Source: Isoetes taiwanensis (lineage: Eukaryota > Streptophyta > Lycopodiopsida > Isoetales > Isoetaceae). From it: DNA of 64,000 bases. Below, in pieces: positions 44,637-55,292 of this stretch; the stretch's first letter is position 1, and each line of letters starts with the position of its first letter. The stretch lies in the NCBI GenBank assembly GCA_021234155.1, contig JAJEKV010000014.1:12377836-12441835 (forward strand), in the 5' to 3' direction. The notes beneath the pieces are model-generated. The model saw only the letters and a program-made list of their open reading frames with translations, was not told the DNA's origin and made no database searches. A program made the translations under genes and the position numbers.

Positions 44637-45229
44637 TCTCCTCAAAGGAAAGAATAGGCTGGTCCCCTCAGCCTAACAAATGTAAATTTAGACTGAGGAT
44701 CTTCAAATGCTGGTGCAAGTGACAGAGTGATGTAGAATGATGAAAGAGAGTGGTAATGAGTATGAGATGAACTCTGCTATGATGGAAATGTGGTGCAGAG
44801 CATTGTAGGGAATAAGAATAAAAGAATGGAAGGCTGAAATGGTATGTAGGGCAACTTATAGGCAGATGGAAATGGAAGAGAAAAGAATGAACCTGCATAT
44901 GACAGTAAATCAAAGTTAGCATGAGTGCTAAGCGAGATGTGGAAAATTATATATGGATAGCACTCTAGAACTCCAATGGAGAAACAAGGTCTTATGAAGA
45001 ATAAGCCAGTTTGAAAGGCAGATGAAATGTTTTGACAAATGGCCCTGTCATGACAACATAGAACTCATTAATAGGTAATAATCAAAGTCTTTATCCCTTG
45101 TGGCCACATTCCTGCAGCTAAACAGAAAACACAATATTAAACCTCAAAGGAAATATGCTTAATCAAAAGAAATATTAAAACTTCAACTTTGAAATTATAA
45201 ACTAACCTATTCTAAGCTAGAACAAATGC
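44637..45229 (-). other. 3' untranslated region of element F
   Basis: No coding sequence supported. The LTR-proximal end (minus strand CTTTCCTTTGAGGAGA) is the best candidate for the plus-strand primer region. It contains one copy of the CTCTGC...GCAGAG hairpin unit that is duplicated in B. Confidence 0.55.
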
Positions 45230-46211
45230 TTATATAGAGGTGAAGAGGCTCAAGCAGGCATGCTGAGGCCAATATCTTTTAAGGTGTTGAATATTAATGG
45301 GATTTGGCAGCTCTAATCTCGTACCAAGATCCGCCAACCTATAAGATGAGCAGCAAAGATCTCCTAAAAATCTGATAGGGGCCTTCCCATGGATTTTCAA
45401 ACTTTGAAAGCTTTCCTTCACCGCAAAGATTCCACTTTAAAACTAATTCCATAGGTGCAAACTTGTCTTGTAGTTTGTGAGCAGCCTTGAAAGCTCTTTG
45501 CACTCTTAGCCTTCTTCAAAGCAAGTTGTAATTCTCCGCAACAAACCTTTCTTCATCTAATTTTAACAGTAACTTCATACCGTGCTTCAAGGCTTCGTAA
45601 AACTCCAACTCAAGCTTAAGTGCCATCCTTAAAGAAGGTATCTCTAACTCATTTGGAACAACCGCCTCTACTCCATATACTAAACTCAAGGGTGAGGCAT
45701 TAGTAGTTGCTTTAGAAGTAATTCTATGAGCCCAAAGAGCATCATATAATTTCAAGTGCCAATCCCTTTGGTTTTGGCAAACTGCTTTCTCAGAAAAAAT
45801 ACCCTTAAGCACTTTGTTAGTAGACTCGCCTTGGCCATTTCCTTGAGGATAATAGGTGAGCTTTTCACATGCTTGATCTTGAGGCTTGAAACAAGGAAAT
45901 TAATAACTTCATTAATAAAAGTAGAGCCTCTATCAGTCAAAAATTTTAAAAGGAATGCCAAACCTAGAGCAAATATTCTCATGCAAAAATCTAGCAAGTA
46001 GTATGGGCATTTGCTTTCCTTAAAGGTGCCGCTTTCTCGACCACTTAGTGAACAGATCTGTAGCCACAACAATGTATTCATCCGGGCCGAGGATGGGGAT
46101 TGATAGGGCCAACATAGTCCAATCCCCAAACTTGAAATGGACCGGGGAGACAATTCCTGAAGAGGAGCAGGATGCAAGATTCTTTTGCCAAAAATCTGGC
46201 ATTGATGACAA
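45230..46211 (-). pseudogene. pol: Integrase, element F
   Basis: Fragments in several frames show VVATDLFTKWS, LTDRGSTFINEV (second Asp), ALWAHRI and YGVEAVVPNELEIPSLRMA, and the tail LELPNPINIQHLKRYWPQHA. The Glu-containing NGQ-type segment near 45830 and the first Asp near 46110 are out of frame. At least four frameshifts. The tail confirms that the residues flanking the LINE fragment in B were once contiguous. Confidence 0.8.
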
Positions 46212-46215
46212 GTCT

Positions 46216-47139
46216 TTATAATATCATAACAATCTTTAAATAAATGAGGCCGTAAATAACCGTGACCTCAATATTTTCTTGGCGGTTAGTGTTCGCTGCA
46301 AAATGACCACCACAAACACCTTTGTGATTTTCAGCAAGTACCAGGGCAGCTTCATCTTCATCAACACATCTTAAGAGTACACCATCTCTATTTACCTTGC
46401 ACAAGATGTCACCAACCAAAGAGTAAGTCAAACATTTTAACTTAAACTTGTAAGCTTGGCTTTTTGAAAATTCAGAAGGTATCTCCTGATACTGAAGGAA
46501 CCTCCTAATAGGTTGTTGCCAACCTTGAGCTGGTATAGTTGACAAGTCCTGCTCATTTACAACAAGGTTAGTCATTTCTTCTTCTTGTATCAACTCCTCA
46601 TGTTCAAAGTAGGCAGCAGGCAAGTATAAACTCGGGTTGTTCAATACATGAATAACCTTTACCTTTAAATCATAAGATTGAAGCCTACAAGCCCACCTAT
46701 GAAGCTTAGGTTTTTCTAATTTCTTACCATACAAAAAGGGCATGGGGTTCTGCTGCATGTAGATAGTGGCTTGGGATTTTTGTAAAAGATGACCCTGTCT
46801 CTCGATCAAAAAGATGAGAGCAAGAAGACTCCTTTCTATCTTAGCATACTTCTCTTCAGTTTGAGACCATTGTTTGCTTGCAAAAGCAATAGGGTGTCTA
46901 TCCTGCAAAATGGCAACTCCAGCAGCCTTTTTAGTGATAGTGATGTAAACTTTAAATGGTAATGAAAGGTCTGGAGTTTTTAAAAGTGTAGAATGGCAAA
47001 TAGCCTCTATGATCTGCAAAAAAGCTTTTTCACACTCATCAGTCCAAACAACAGGCCTATATTTACTTTCTCTTTTACTAACTTGGCCTACTCTAGTCAA
47101 CTTAGAGATAGGACTAATAAGGTGAGAGAAATTAGGCAC
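46216..47139 (-). pseudogene. pol: Degenerate post-RT RNase H and integrase zinc finger, element F
   Basis: The 307-codon frame starts in the RT thumb (FSHLISPISKLTRVG). It includes VYITITKKAAGVAILQ, FASKQWSQTEEKYAKIERSL and TIYMQQNPMPFLY, with the first and third acidic residues absent as in B and G. It continues through CKVNRDGVLLRCVDEDEAA to NHKGVCGGHFAAN, the His part of the integrase zinc finger. Conserved loss in three diverged copies argues the loss is ancestral and not decay. Confidence 0.88.
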
Positions 47140-47742
47140 AGGTCATTCCCATAAATCCCTTGACTTCTTTAATTGTCCTAGGTGTTTGAAGCTTTTTTAA
47201 AGCTATGATCTTCTCTTCAGCTACTTGAAGGCCTTTAGCAGAAACCTCATGGCCTAAGAGCTGGCCTTTGGATGCCAAAAAGATGCACTTCTTTGGGTTT
47301 AGATTAACTCCAGTTTGTCTGCACAATGTAAATATCCTTGTTAGCTCTGAAATATGATCACTTGTACCAGTACCTAAGCATAAATCATCAAGATAAACTC
47401 GAATTGCTCAGAGTCATGTTTGCAAAGACAAGATCCATAGCTCTCCGAAATGTAGCAGGGGGCATTCATTAAGCCAAAAGGCATCCTTTTCATTGCATAA
47501 GTTCCCCATGGAGTAATGAAGGATGTCTTTGGTTGATCTTCCTTTTTGATGCTAATCTGATTAAAACCAGAGAAACCATCCAAAAATGAGTACATAGACT
47601 TGCCAGCCACTGCATAAAGTATTTCTTCCAAAAAAGGCAAAGGGTAACAATCTTTGACAGTAGCTTTATTTAGATCTCTATAATCCACACATATTCTTAG
47701 AGAACCATTCTTTTTAGAACTGGAACAATACAAGAAACCCAA
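47132..47742 (-). pseudogene. pol: RT palm, element F
   Basis: RICVDYRDLNKATVKDCYPL, SFLDGFSGFNQISIKKEDQP and KRMPFGLMNAP are in frame. A frameshift follows, and the catalytic box is VYLDDLCLG in a neighbouring frame near 47385, then KKCIFLASKGQLLGHEVSAK. All RT blocks are present, but three frames are needed to read them. Confidence 0.88.
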
Positions 47743-49895
47743 GAAGGGTTCACAATGTCAACTATCAAACCTGACTCCTGCATTTTGAATAATTCCTGCT
47801 TAATAAGATCTAAAAGTGAGGAATTAATTCTTCTCAATCTCTGCATGACAGGTTTAGTATCTTCACGAACTTTTATCTCAAACTCACAAATGCTCCTATC
47901 AACCCCTTTCAATTCTGAATATTCCCATGCAAAAACATCCACCCAATCTTCAAAGTACTTAATCATTTTACCTTTGCAATCTTCATCATATAGATCTCCC
48001 ATTTGCAAAGTCCTGGACATACCTCCTTTGTGCACTTCAAGTTCTTTGTGTGATTCCTCTTGTGCTAGGTTGATGGTCAAGATAGGATGAAACTGAGAGA
48101 GTTCATCTTCATCTAGGACATCTTCCTTGATAGCTCCCTCAGAGAGATGCTCTAAGAGTGTTTTCCTGCACAAAGAATCAGCCTCAAAGTTTTTAGACCT
48201 TGGAATATGATAAATTTCCCAATGATCAAAAAAAGTTAGCAATTCTCGAGCTTGTGTGTTCAGATCCTCCATATCTTGATGTTTTGTTTGGTATTCTCCC
48301 AAAATCTGTTTGCAAACAAGTTGTGAGTCTCCATAGATAACAATATGGGAAATATTCATGAACCTTGCTTCCTGTAGGCCTGCAATGAGGGCCCTATATT
48401 CTGCTGCATTAGAAGAAATATTAGGATGAATTCTCCCTATTTTAGTCATCAGCTTAAGATCTGCATCCTTCAGAATAGCAGCAGAAGAAGCAATCCCTAA
48501 TTTTTTAGACATACCTCCATCAAACCAAAGGTAGGCCTTGTTTTCTTTTGGATCAGGGAACTCTGCATGAGCAAAGTTGATAACTTCTGCATTTATATCA
48601 ATATCTAGACCTAAACTGTAAACTCCTATCTCTTCTTCCTGCAAAATATCCACATCTATGAATCTAATGTTAGCAGAAGGGTCAGTTTGGTTTACCAGTT
48701 TAATGGAAGTTGCTCCATTTGAAATAGTGCAAATACCTTCAGACCATATAGGCCTAGCATCTACTGTTTTCATCCACCTTCTTCCCAATAATAAATCATA
48801 GATGTTAGCATGATTAACATTCTCAAAATCAACAACCACAAATGTAGCTAAGACAATGATTCCCCCTGTATTAACAGACACATTTCTCACCACTCCCTTT
48901 GGTACTACCTTAGCATTGGAAAAGGATTTTAGAACAATAGAAGTGTTGTCTTCTACTTTGAGATTCAGTGTTTTCATAACATGATAAGGCATGACATTTA
49001 GGGAGGAACCTCCATCCAACAAAACCTTATCTAAATGGGAGGTACCTATAGTAGCACTACAAATAAAAGCACCCGGATCTTCAGTGTGCTCAGGTAAGGC
49101 TACAGAAATGTTGTTGCAAGTTTCTGCAGCAATTTCTTCAACATTTTGGGTATTCTTGATAAGCTTTTCCCTGTATGATGGTGCAATCCTTAATAAAGTT
49201 AGTAAGTCTACAGTAACCTTGGAGTTTTTCATAAGCAATTCAAATTCATCAAGCTCAAAATCTTTCTGTTTATACCTTTGAACAGGGGGAGGAACTATAT
49301 CCTGAGGATTTGGCTGAAATGTTACCTTAGGAGCTACAATTGGTGGGACAGAACTTGCAGATATACCTGAATGGAGCCTAGCACGTGTTTGCACAACCAT
49401 AACATCTTGTTCTTCTTGTTCTTCTGCACAAGTCTCAATAAAACTAATATTGGACACCTGTTTACCTTTTTCTTGCTTTGCAAGGTAATTCTTGACAAAT
49501 CGGAACTTCTCTTCATGACCTATCTCTTTGCAAAAAGAACAAACAGGACATTCTCTACCAAAATGGCCCCTTTTGTGGCATTTAGGACAAGATCTTGCAA
49601 AGCAATTTTCAGCCCTATGATAGGGTTTACCACAGTTTGTGCATTCAGGTATGGCAGAGCTAGAAGAAGGAGCATTATTACTATTTTTTAACTCCATGAG
49701 TTGTTTGGTAACTTCTAAGAGAGCTTCAGATACCTTACTTATCTCAGATTTCATTTCTGAAACCTGAGGGTCTAGCTCTTCAGCTTTTGGCTTCTTCTTT
49801 TCCTTTCCGAATCGCATACAAGGGCACATTAGCATAGTGTAACTCGTGCTCGATATCATGATGAGGAGGGTAGAATGGATCTCTGATTTCATCAT
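47697..49895 (-). CDS. pol: Gag end, protease, pre-RT RNase H and RT start, element F (732-codon open frame)
   Basis: One uninterrupted frame. Residues about 85-130 hold CCHC knuckles CTNCGKPYHRAENC, CPKCHKRGHFGREC and CSFCKEIGH. The Gag-PR junction NSKVTVDLLTLLRIAPSYR follows; protease has VLLDGGSSLNVMPYHVM near 295 and IYDLLLGRRW. RNase H spans about 455-580, with WFDGGMSKK (D), SNAAEYRALIAGL (E), VIYGDSQLVCKQ (D) and NFEADSLCR (D). Then VFAWEYSELKGVD and PVMQRLRRINSSLL begin the RT, until a frameshift near 47710. Being a single frame, it proves the domain order protease-RNase H-RT is native. The start is not an ATG-defined gene start: it joins gag by a frameshift near 49800. Confidence 0.92.
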   Translation of the reverse strand: MMKSEIHSTLLIMISSTSYTMLMCPCMRFGKEKKKPKAEELDPQVSEMKSEISKVSEALLEVTKQLMELKNSNNAPSSSSAIPECTNCGKPYHRAENCFARSCPKCHKRGHFGRECPVCSFCKEIGHEEKFRFVKNYLAKQEKGKQVSNISFIETCAEEQEEQDVMVVQTRARLHSGISASSVPPIVAPKVTFQPNPQDIVPPPVQRYKQKDFELDEFELLMKNSKVTVDLLTLLRIAPSYREKLIKNTQNVEEIAAETCNNISVALPEHTEDPGAFICSATIGTSHLDKVLLDGGSSLNVMPYHVMKTLNLKVEDNTSIVLKSFSNAKVVPKGVVRNVSVNTGGIIVLATFVVVDFENVNHANIYDLLLGRRWMKTVDARPIWSEGICTISNGATSIKLVNQTDPSANIRFIDVDILQEEEIGVYSLGLDIDINAEVINFAHAEFPDPKENKAYLWFDGGMSKKLGIASSAAILKDADLKLMTKIGRIHPNISSNAAEYRALIAGLQEARFMNISHIVIYGDSQLVCKQILGEYQTKHQDMEDLNTQARELLTFFDHWEIYHIPRSKNFEADSLCRKTLLEHLSEGAIKEDVLDEDELSQFHPILTINLAQEESHKELEVHKGGMSRTLQMGDLYDEDCKGKMIKYFEDWVDVFAWEYSELKGVDRSICEFEIKVREDTKPVMQRLRRINSSLLDLIKQELFKMQESGLIVDIVNPSWVSCIVPVLKRMVL

Positions 49896-50574
49896 CAGGC
49901 AGATAGCTTAGCATTTCTACTAAATCTACAGCCTTTACAAATGTCTTATGGATTGAATCTAGCTCACCAAACTTTTGAAGTTTTAATAACTTTCTATAAA
50001 TCTTAGGCCTGGACATCAAACCTCTGATAAAGGAAGCAACCAGATGCAAAGTTGGGTGGGAAACATGGTTCCTATTACACACCAGCAAATAAGAGTTAAA
50101 TCTTTCCACATACTGTTTCACACTTTCACCAGATTTAATAGAAAAGGAATTGAGCTCAAAAACAAGGTCCTGGGGTGAAGTAGTCTTACCAAACCTTGAC
50201 AGAAACCTTTGTTCCAATTCATCCCACTTAGTACCTATTGACAGTTCGAAATCCAACCAGGATCTGGCCTCATCACCTTTCATGCATTTGATAAACTCAG
50301 CAAACCTGGTACCTTTCTTCTTCCCATGCTCCTCATAATATTCTTCAAAATTCTTCAAGAAATTGTTAGCATTCATGGAAGAATCATAACAAGGGGAAAG
50401 AAATGTATAGTGAGCTCAAATTGGTAAGGAGCTTGTGGAGGAAAAGGCAAAGCGTAAAACATTTGTAACATTTCTTTGTGGAACGGTAGCCACTTTCATG
50501 CTTACCCCTACTAGATCTGGTTGACTGTTACCTCGGGTTGCTCGGTGAGCTCAGCCAGTCTTTCTTGGTGCCAT
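49800..50574 (-). pseudogene. gag: Gag capsid region, element F
   Basis: The probable start is the ATG at 50574 (MAPRKTG, then a TGA). The well-preserved part begins at MNANNFLKNFEEYY (50376) and includes WDELEQRFLSRFGK, SFSIKSGESVKQYVERFNSY and FIRGLMSRPKIYRKLL, alignable with B and G over the whole capsid-like domain. A frameshift near 49800 separates it from the knuckles. It would assemble the particle and package RNA. Confidence 0.82.
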
Positions 50575-50595
50575 GGAGTTCAACTTCGGTGAAAA

Positions 50596-50613
50596 ATCTC
50601 GGTAGGACCTCCA
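50596..50613 (-). promoter_or_regulatory. Primer-binding site of element F, tRNA-Gln type
   Basis: Minus strand TGGAGGTCCTACCGAGAT, 18 bases, 3 nt from the LTR. Confidence 0.75.
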
Positions 50614-50616
50614 AAA

Positions 50617-53073
50617 TGTTAGCCTAAAACCTGGAATTTTAGTCTAACCTCAAGGGAGCTCAAACAAATTGGTTAGGACCTCCAGATCACTTAGGGTGAT
50701 CAATCCTCAACATATGAAGCGAGAAAAGTCATTTTGAAACAATGGTTTCTTCAAAATCACACTAGAGTCCCCTAAACTAAAAAAAAACTGTCAGAGCAAA
50801 AATTGGTCTTGCAGACACACCTTGTGAGATTTTTGAGATGTGATTGATGGTATAGATGATCAACTAGCAGAGGAAACGGATGGTGAAGATTTGACTTGAT
50901 TTGAATAGGGGAAGGCTGAGAAAATCTAGGTCAAAGTCGGGTCAAAAAAATTGGCAGTGCCAAAACAGAGAGCCAAATTTTGCAGATGGAGCTTGATAAG
51001 GAATTTTGAATTGGGATCTGTGCAGGCGACTTCAGAATAGCCCCTAGATCACGTGCATAGGGTTTAAATAGCAAAAGATGTTTTATTTTTTCTCTGTAAG
51101 TAGCTAAAGCCTCGAGAAAAGCATAAACACTTGAAAGTCATGGAAGGAAAGTTCTTTTATATGTTTTCTTTGAATGTATAGGTTTCTAATGTTTTTATGA
51201 AGATGGAATGCAACTACCTAAAGAGAATATAACTTGGAATAAATATTTTTGGCTTTGCTTTTTTAGTTTTTAGCTTTAAAAGAACAATGCAGAATTACAG
51301 AAGATGAATGTGCAATGATGACAATAATTTTCCAGGCAAAGACTATGCATTATCGTAATATAATAATGTAACACAAAAATTTAATAGTGTTAATCAGGAC
51401 ATTACCAAAGTTTAGGATATAATAGTGCTTGAGGGCAACTTCCAGGTCTGTCTGAGCCTTTAGAGAATCTCAGATCTACCAATGAAGCTAAATGAAAGGA
51501 TTATTCGAGTTGTAATTGAAGTGCTTCAATGTCGAACAAGTCACAGGGACATATCATTCAATTTCGAAAGCGTAAGCGAGCAAAATCGAGTAGAGCAGAT
51601 CAAGATAATAACAAGTCGCCAAGATCACAGAGGTCTATCTCACGAGGGGCGTCTTGATTCGACTGCTTTTTTTTTTGGCTTAAAAGTTTGTTATTCCCAA
51701 AAGCTAGCTTCGGTTGAGTGATTTGAGGCCCAAATTGAGCAATTTCTACCGAATCAAGTGCCACAAAGGATCCCCATGGTTTCGGAAAAGGTTTAGGAGC
51801 AAATTTCGGGCAAAATTGGCGGGCTTCAATCGGATTTAGGCACGAATTGGCCGGATTTAGCAGGTTCCCCTATTTCTTAGGGTTCATCGAAAATTCTTAA
51901 GGGTGATATATCCCACAGGCAAAAACGAGTCTGGAGGCTTCTGTATATAAGGAATAGTGTTGACCCCACTATTAACTTTGCGTGCCACGCAGAGGGGACA
52001 ACCAGCCCGTGTCTGGCCCCCACGCCCTGCTGCCACGTGGAAAAATGGGGGGGTGACCTGGAACTATGCAGAAGTAGATAGGGTAGATAGGCTAGAATAG
52101 GTTTTTTTATTTTTTGGCACGCATCCCAAGAATCCAATTTTGAAGGTCTTCCCAAGGGTTTTTTTTGAATTTTAAAAGACTAAGTTAGCTCTTTTTTTCC
52201 AAGCTTTCCATCTAGAGGGTTTTTAGGTCAAACTGAAACATTTGAATTTTGGTCCCTTTTGACCCATGGTCAATGAATATTGCAACATAGGGATGGTGAA
52301 AAAGTCATAGGAAAAAGATGGGAAAAGGGTGTAAATAGGCTATGCTGGGGTTTAGGAAGATGAAATGAGGATGAAAAAGGAGTTTTCTTGCCTTTGAAGG
52401 TTTTCAAGATCACTAGGGGACAATTCTCAAGTGAAGGTGGGAAAAATAAAAAATAAGTAGTGGAATGGTGAGAAAAGGTCTCAAAAGTGGAAACAATGGT
52501 GAAGGAAAAGTTTTGAAGGCTCTTGGGATATAGAAAGGGAACTGTAAGATGAATGGAATGAAGAAGAGATGGGTACCTCTGTAGCACTTGATCTTATCTC
52601 AAATTGTTTCTAGAGCTCAATTCATACCTCCTAGTGAAGATAGGTTTGCTCAAAGCCTAAGGTCTTCCAAACTTCTATAAGGGTCTTCCAAACTTCAAGG
52701 CTAGAATAAGAGCAAATTTCACTTCTAGGGTAGCATCCTCATGTGTGTGACTTCAAACTACTCAAGCAAGCTTCATAAGGTTGAGCTTTGGTAAAATGTC
52801 TTGTGCCTCCTTGATAAACTTGCTATAGCCTTTGCCTGGTCTTCAAATCAAAGGAAAATGCTAAACAAATGGGAATGTGTCTAGAAAGGTGTTTTACCTC
52901 AAGGAAAAGACTAGGCCATAATAGGAGATCCCCAATGTCTTCCAATCTTGGTCAAATGTCTTCCAAACTCTGATGGGATCACAATAGCCTGGAACTTTTC
53001 CTTAAAGGAAATATAAATGAAACAAAGGTTTTGATACATAGATGCTGGTCCATGTTGCCAAAAATGGGCAACA
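50617..53073 (-). repeat. 5' LTR of element F
   Basis: 2457 bp, TGTTAG...CAACA. It differs from the 3' copy by scattered substitutions and small indels, including a few in the first 500 bases. Candidate TATA at 51944-51949. Confidence 0.93.
51944..51949 (-). promoter_or_regulatory. Candidate TATA box in the 5' LTR of F
   Basis: TATATA in the minus-strand context CTTATATACAG. The context is shared with LTR A1 at 1364, although the two LTR families are otherwise diverged, which suggests functional constraint. No start site can be assigned. Confidence 0.35.
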
Positions 53074-53078
53074 AGCTC

Positions 53079-53860
53079 CTGTTGAAATCTCTGCTGCTTG
53101 GCCAACTCATTCGTGCACTGCCGTAATTGTTCATGGACCTCGGCATGGAGGCCCCTGTCTTGCTGGGTAATGGTTGCTCGGAGCTCCTGTATCTCTTGAG
53201 CTTGTGTCTCAGCCCTACTCTATAGGGTTCTTAGCTCTGCATGGCTGGCTTCGAAGGCAGCTCGTACGTTTCGTATTATGGTGGCAGACCCCTCAGCTTC
53301 TGACCTGAGGCGGGAGATAGTTGCCGTTGTATCCTGCTCAACACCCTGCTTGTCCCGTGCCATAGTCTCTATGGTGGTGAGGAGGGAATCCACCTGAGCT
53401 CGCAAGTCAGCAAGGCCCTGCTTATCCTGTTGCCTCTCAAAGTGTGTCAAGCGAAGCCCGTCTTCTAACTGCTACATGCGGGTCCCCATCTCTGCAATCC
53501 GTTGCCTTTCCGCTGCTAACTGTCTTTTGAGCACGTGGGACGCTGAAGATTGTATCTCTGCTGCCAGTCCTGCAATCCGGGTTCTGTTGCTCTCAATCTG
53601 TTCCTCCATTTGTTTCATGGCCCTCGTCTGCGCCTGTGTCGGGCTTGAGCAGCCTTCATCCATCTCCCGGGTCAATCTCATAGATTGGGCCTTCGCCCGG
53701 GACTCCCTCCTCATGGAAGAGTTTTCTCCCTTGTCCTTGTTATCCGACCGGGGTCGTTTTTGCGGCGGTCCCTCCCCCTGGTTCTCCCAGGTGGGCTGGG
53801 GCTGGGGCTGGGGAATGTCTCCCTCCAAATGGGGGTCTGGGCAAGGGGCTACAGAAGCGG
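53079..53860 (-). pseudogene. LINE ORF1, coiled-coil N-terminal half
   Basis: Minus strand from about 53830: EGDIPQPQPQPTWENQG, a basic patch PPQKRPRSDNKDKGE that could be a nuclear signal, then heptad-rich segments (MKQMEEQIESNRTRIAGL, LKRQLAAERQRIAEMG). After a TAG comes QLEDGLRLTHFERQQDKQG, after another TAG ETQAQEIQELRATITQQD, and it reaches QRFQQEL at the F insertion. Coiled coils trimerise ORF1 proteins in related LINEs. No in-frame ATG is visible at the start, so a frameshift near the 5' end is likely. It is homologous to the plus-strand fragment at 2106-2541. Confidence 0.72.
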
Positions 53861-53897
53861 CCAGAGAGCAAATTCATCTTCCTTGGTCAGATTCAGA

Positions 53898-55252
53898 ACC
53901 TTTTTCTATAGGAAGGAGCAATTTTCAGCAGTGTTAGCAAATCAGCACTAATTTTGGAATTTTTAAGCAAAGATTCAAAATCCTCACTCTCCTTACCCTT
54001 TCTCAAGTACTTCTGATAAGGGGGAGGAGGTACAACCATATTTTGTTCATTTTCCTTGTGTTTCAGTGCATTGGCTTCCTCATTCACTTGAACTTGCTCT
54101 TTGTCTTTTGCATTATTCATTCCTCTTGTGTGAACAACCATGATTTCTTCCTGCTCTTCAATTTCCTGCACAAATCTGACAGAAGCACTTGGCTCATTAG
54201 CTTTAGATTTTTCTTGTCTAGAAAGTATTCTTTGACACTGCACCTATCTTCATAATGACCTATTGCTTTGCAAAAAGCATAAACAGGGCATTCCTTACCA
54301 AAATTCCCTCTCTTACCACACTTGGTGCAAGGCCTATACCAACAATAGTATGATGAGTGGATGTTTCTTGAGCAATGAGCACATGGAGGGTATATTCTCT
54401 TCTCGGGTCTGGATCTCTTCATTTCTTGAAGTTCTTTGGTTACTTCACTCAGAGCCTCAGACACTTTGGTTATCTCAGCTCTCACATCAGCCACACGACC
54501 TTCTGCATCTTCCATTTTTTATTTCTTCTTGTCCTTTTGAACAACATAGATTGGTACAGGTCCTGGTCCCATGTACTCCTGCTTATAATCTGGAAAGAAA
54601 GGATCATGAGGTGAATGTACATCATCAGGGAGATAGGAGATCATATCAGCAATCTCAGTAGCCTTTATAAAAGCCTTGTGTATTGTGTCAAATCCTTCTT
54701 GCTTCTGAATCTTGAGCATCTTTCTGTGTATTCTTGGCTTGCTGCTCAAATCTCTGATAAATGAAGCTACAAGATGTAAAGTGTGGTTAGGAACTTGATT
54801 GATTTGACATTTAACAAGATAAATATTGAATCTTTCTACATACTGATGCACACTTTCACCATATTTTATGTGAAAGGTTTGCAATTCAAAAATCAAATCT
54901 TGAGGATCAAGCAGCTTACCAAATCTTGCTAAGAATTTCTTAACAATTTCATCCCATGAGTTAGCTCCCAGACTCATAACATATTCCAACCAAGCTCTCC
55001 ATCATTTTTGAAACATACTTACATCCTTTCTTGTGTCCGTATTCCTGATAGTACTCCTCAAAAGTTTTCAAAAAATTGTTGGCATTCATGCTTGGATCAA
55101 ATGTGGGAGCGGGAATTGGCATGTTCAATTCAAAGTAGTGGCAAGGCATACATGCATTTGCTTGTATACTCACTCATATACTGCAGCAGAGGTTTCATGA
55201 TTCTCTATGCTTCAGCATGCTCAGCTGCTTCATTGTTTCTTCTGAGAGCCAT
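53898..55252 (-). pseudogene. gag: Gag and protease N-terminus, element G
   Basis: The probable start is the ATG at 55252 (MALRRNNEAAEHAEA, then TAG). Frames then give FELNMPIPAPTFDPSMNANN, WDEIVKKFLARFGKLLDPQD, YGESVHQYVERFNIYL and KPRIHRKMLKIQKQEG. The knuckles are CAHCSRNIHSSYYC (intact), CTKCGKRGNFGKEC (His replaced by Asn) and YAFCKAIGHYEDRC (first Cys replaced by Tyr). It ends with NSKISADLLTLLKIAPSYRK, where the LINE begins. Several frameshifts (near 55000, 54520 and 54200). Confidence 0.82.
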
Positions 55253-55274
55253 GAGTTCAAAATTCCAGGAAGTT

Positions 55275-55292
55275 ATCTCAGTAGGACCTCCA
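55275..55292 (-). promoter_or_regulatory. Primer-binding site of element G, tRNA-Gln type
   Basis: Minus strand TGGAGGTCCTACTGAGAT, one base different from F, 3 nt from the LTR. Confidence 0.72.

Larger units (their letters stand above)
42189..53073 (-). mobile_element. Gypsy LTR retrotransposon F (Tat-like), complete
   Basis: LTRs 42189-44636 and 50617-53073, TGTTAG...CAACA, flanked by AGCTC (42184-42188 and 53074-53078), inserted in LINE ORF1. 10.9 kb. The minus-strand order is 5' LTR, tRNA-Gln-type primer site, gag, protease, RNase H, RT, degenerate RNase H, integrase, 3' LTR. It is the best preserved of the three elements: one frame of 732 codons spans the Gag zinc knuckles to the RT fingers. 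Frameshifts occur in gag, RT and integrase. Confidence 0.95.
37946..53897 (-). mobile_element. LINE retrotransposon (APE type), interrupted by element F
   Basis: Read on the minus strand: 5' end near 53.85-53.9 kb, ORF1 (split by F), ORF2 with endonuclease, RT and a C-terminal Cys/His motif, a 3' UTR with a strong hairpin, and a (TATTC)n tail at 37949-37968. Without F (and one AGCTC copy) it is about 5.06 kb, close to full length. The RT has VRQGCPLSPTLF where typical plant L1 RTs have LRQGDPLSPLLF, so it is probably not an L1; the clade is unsure. I found no target duplication around it. Several frameshifts and a mutated RT active site make it dead. Confidence 0.85.
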
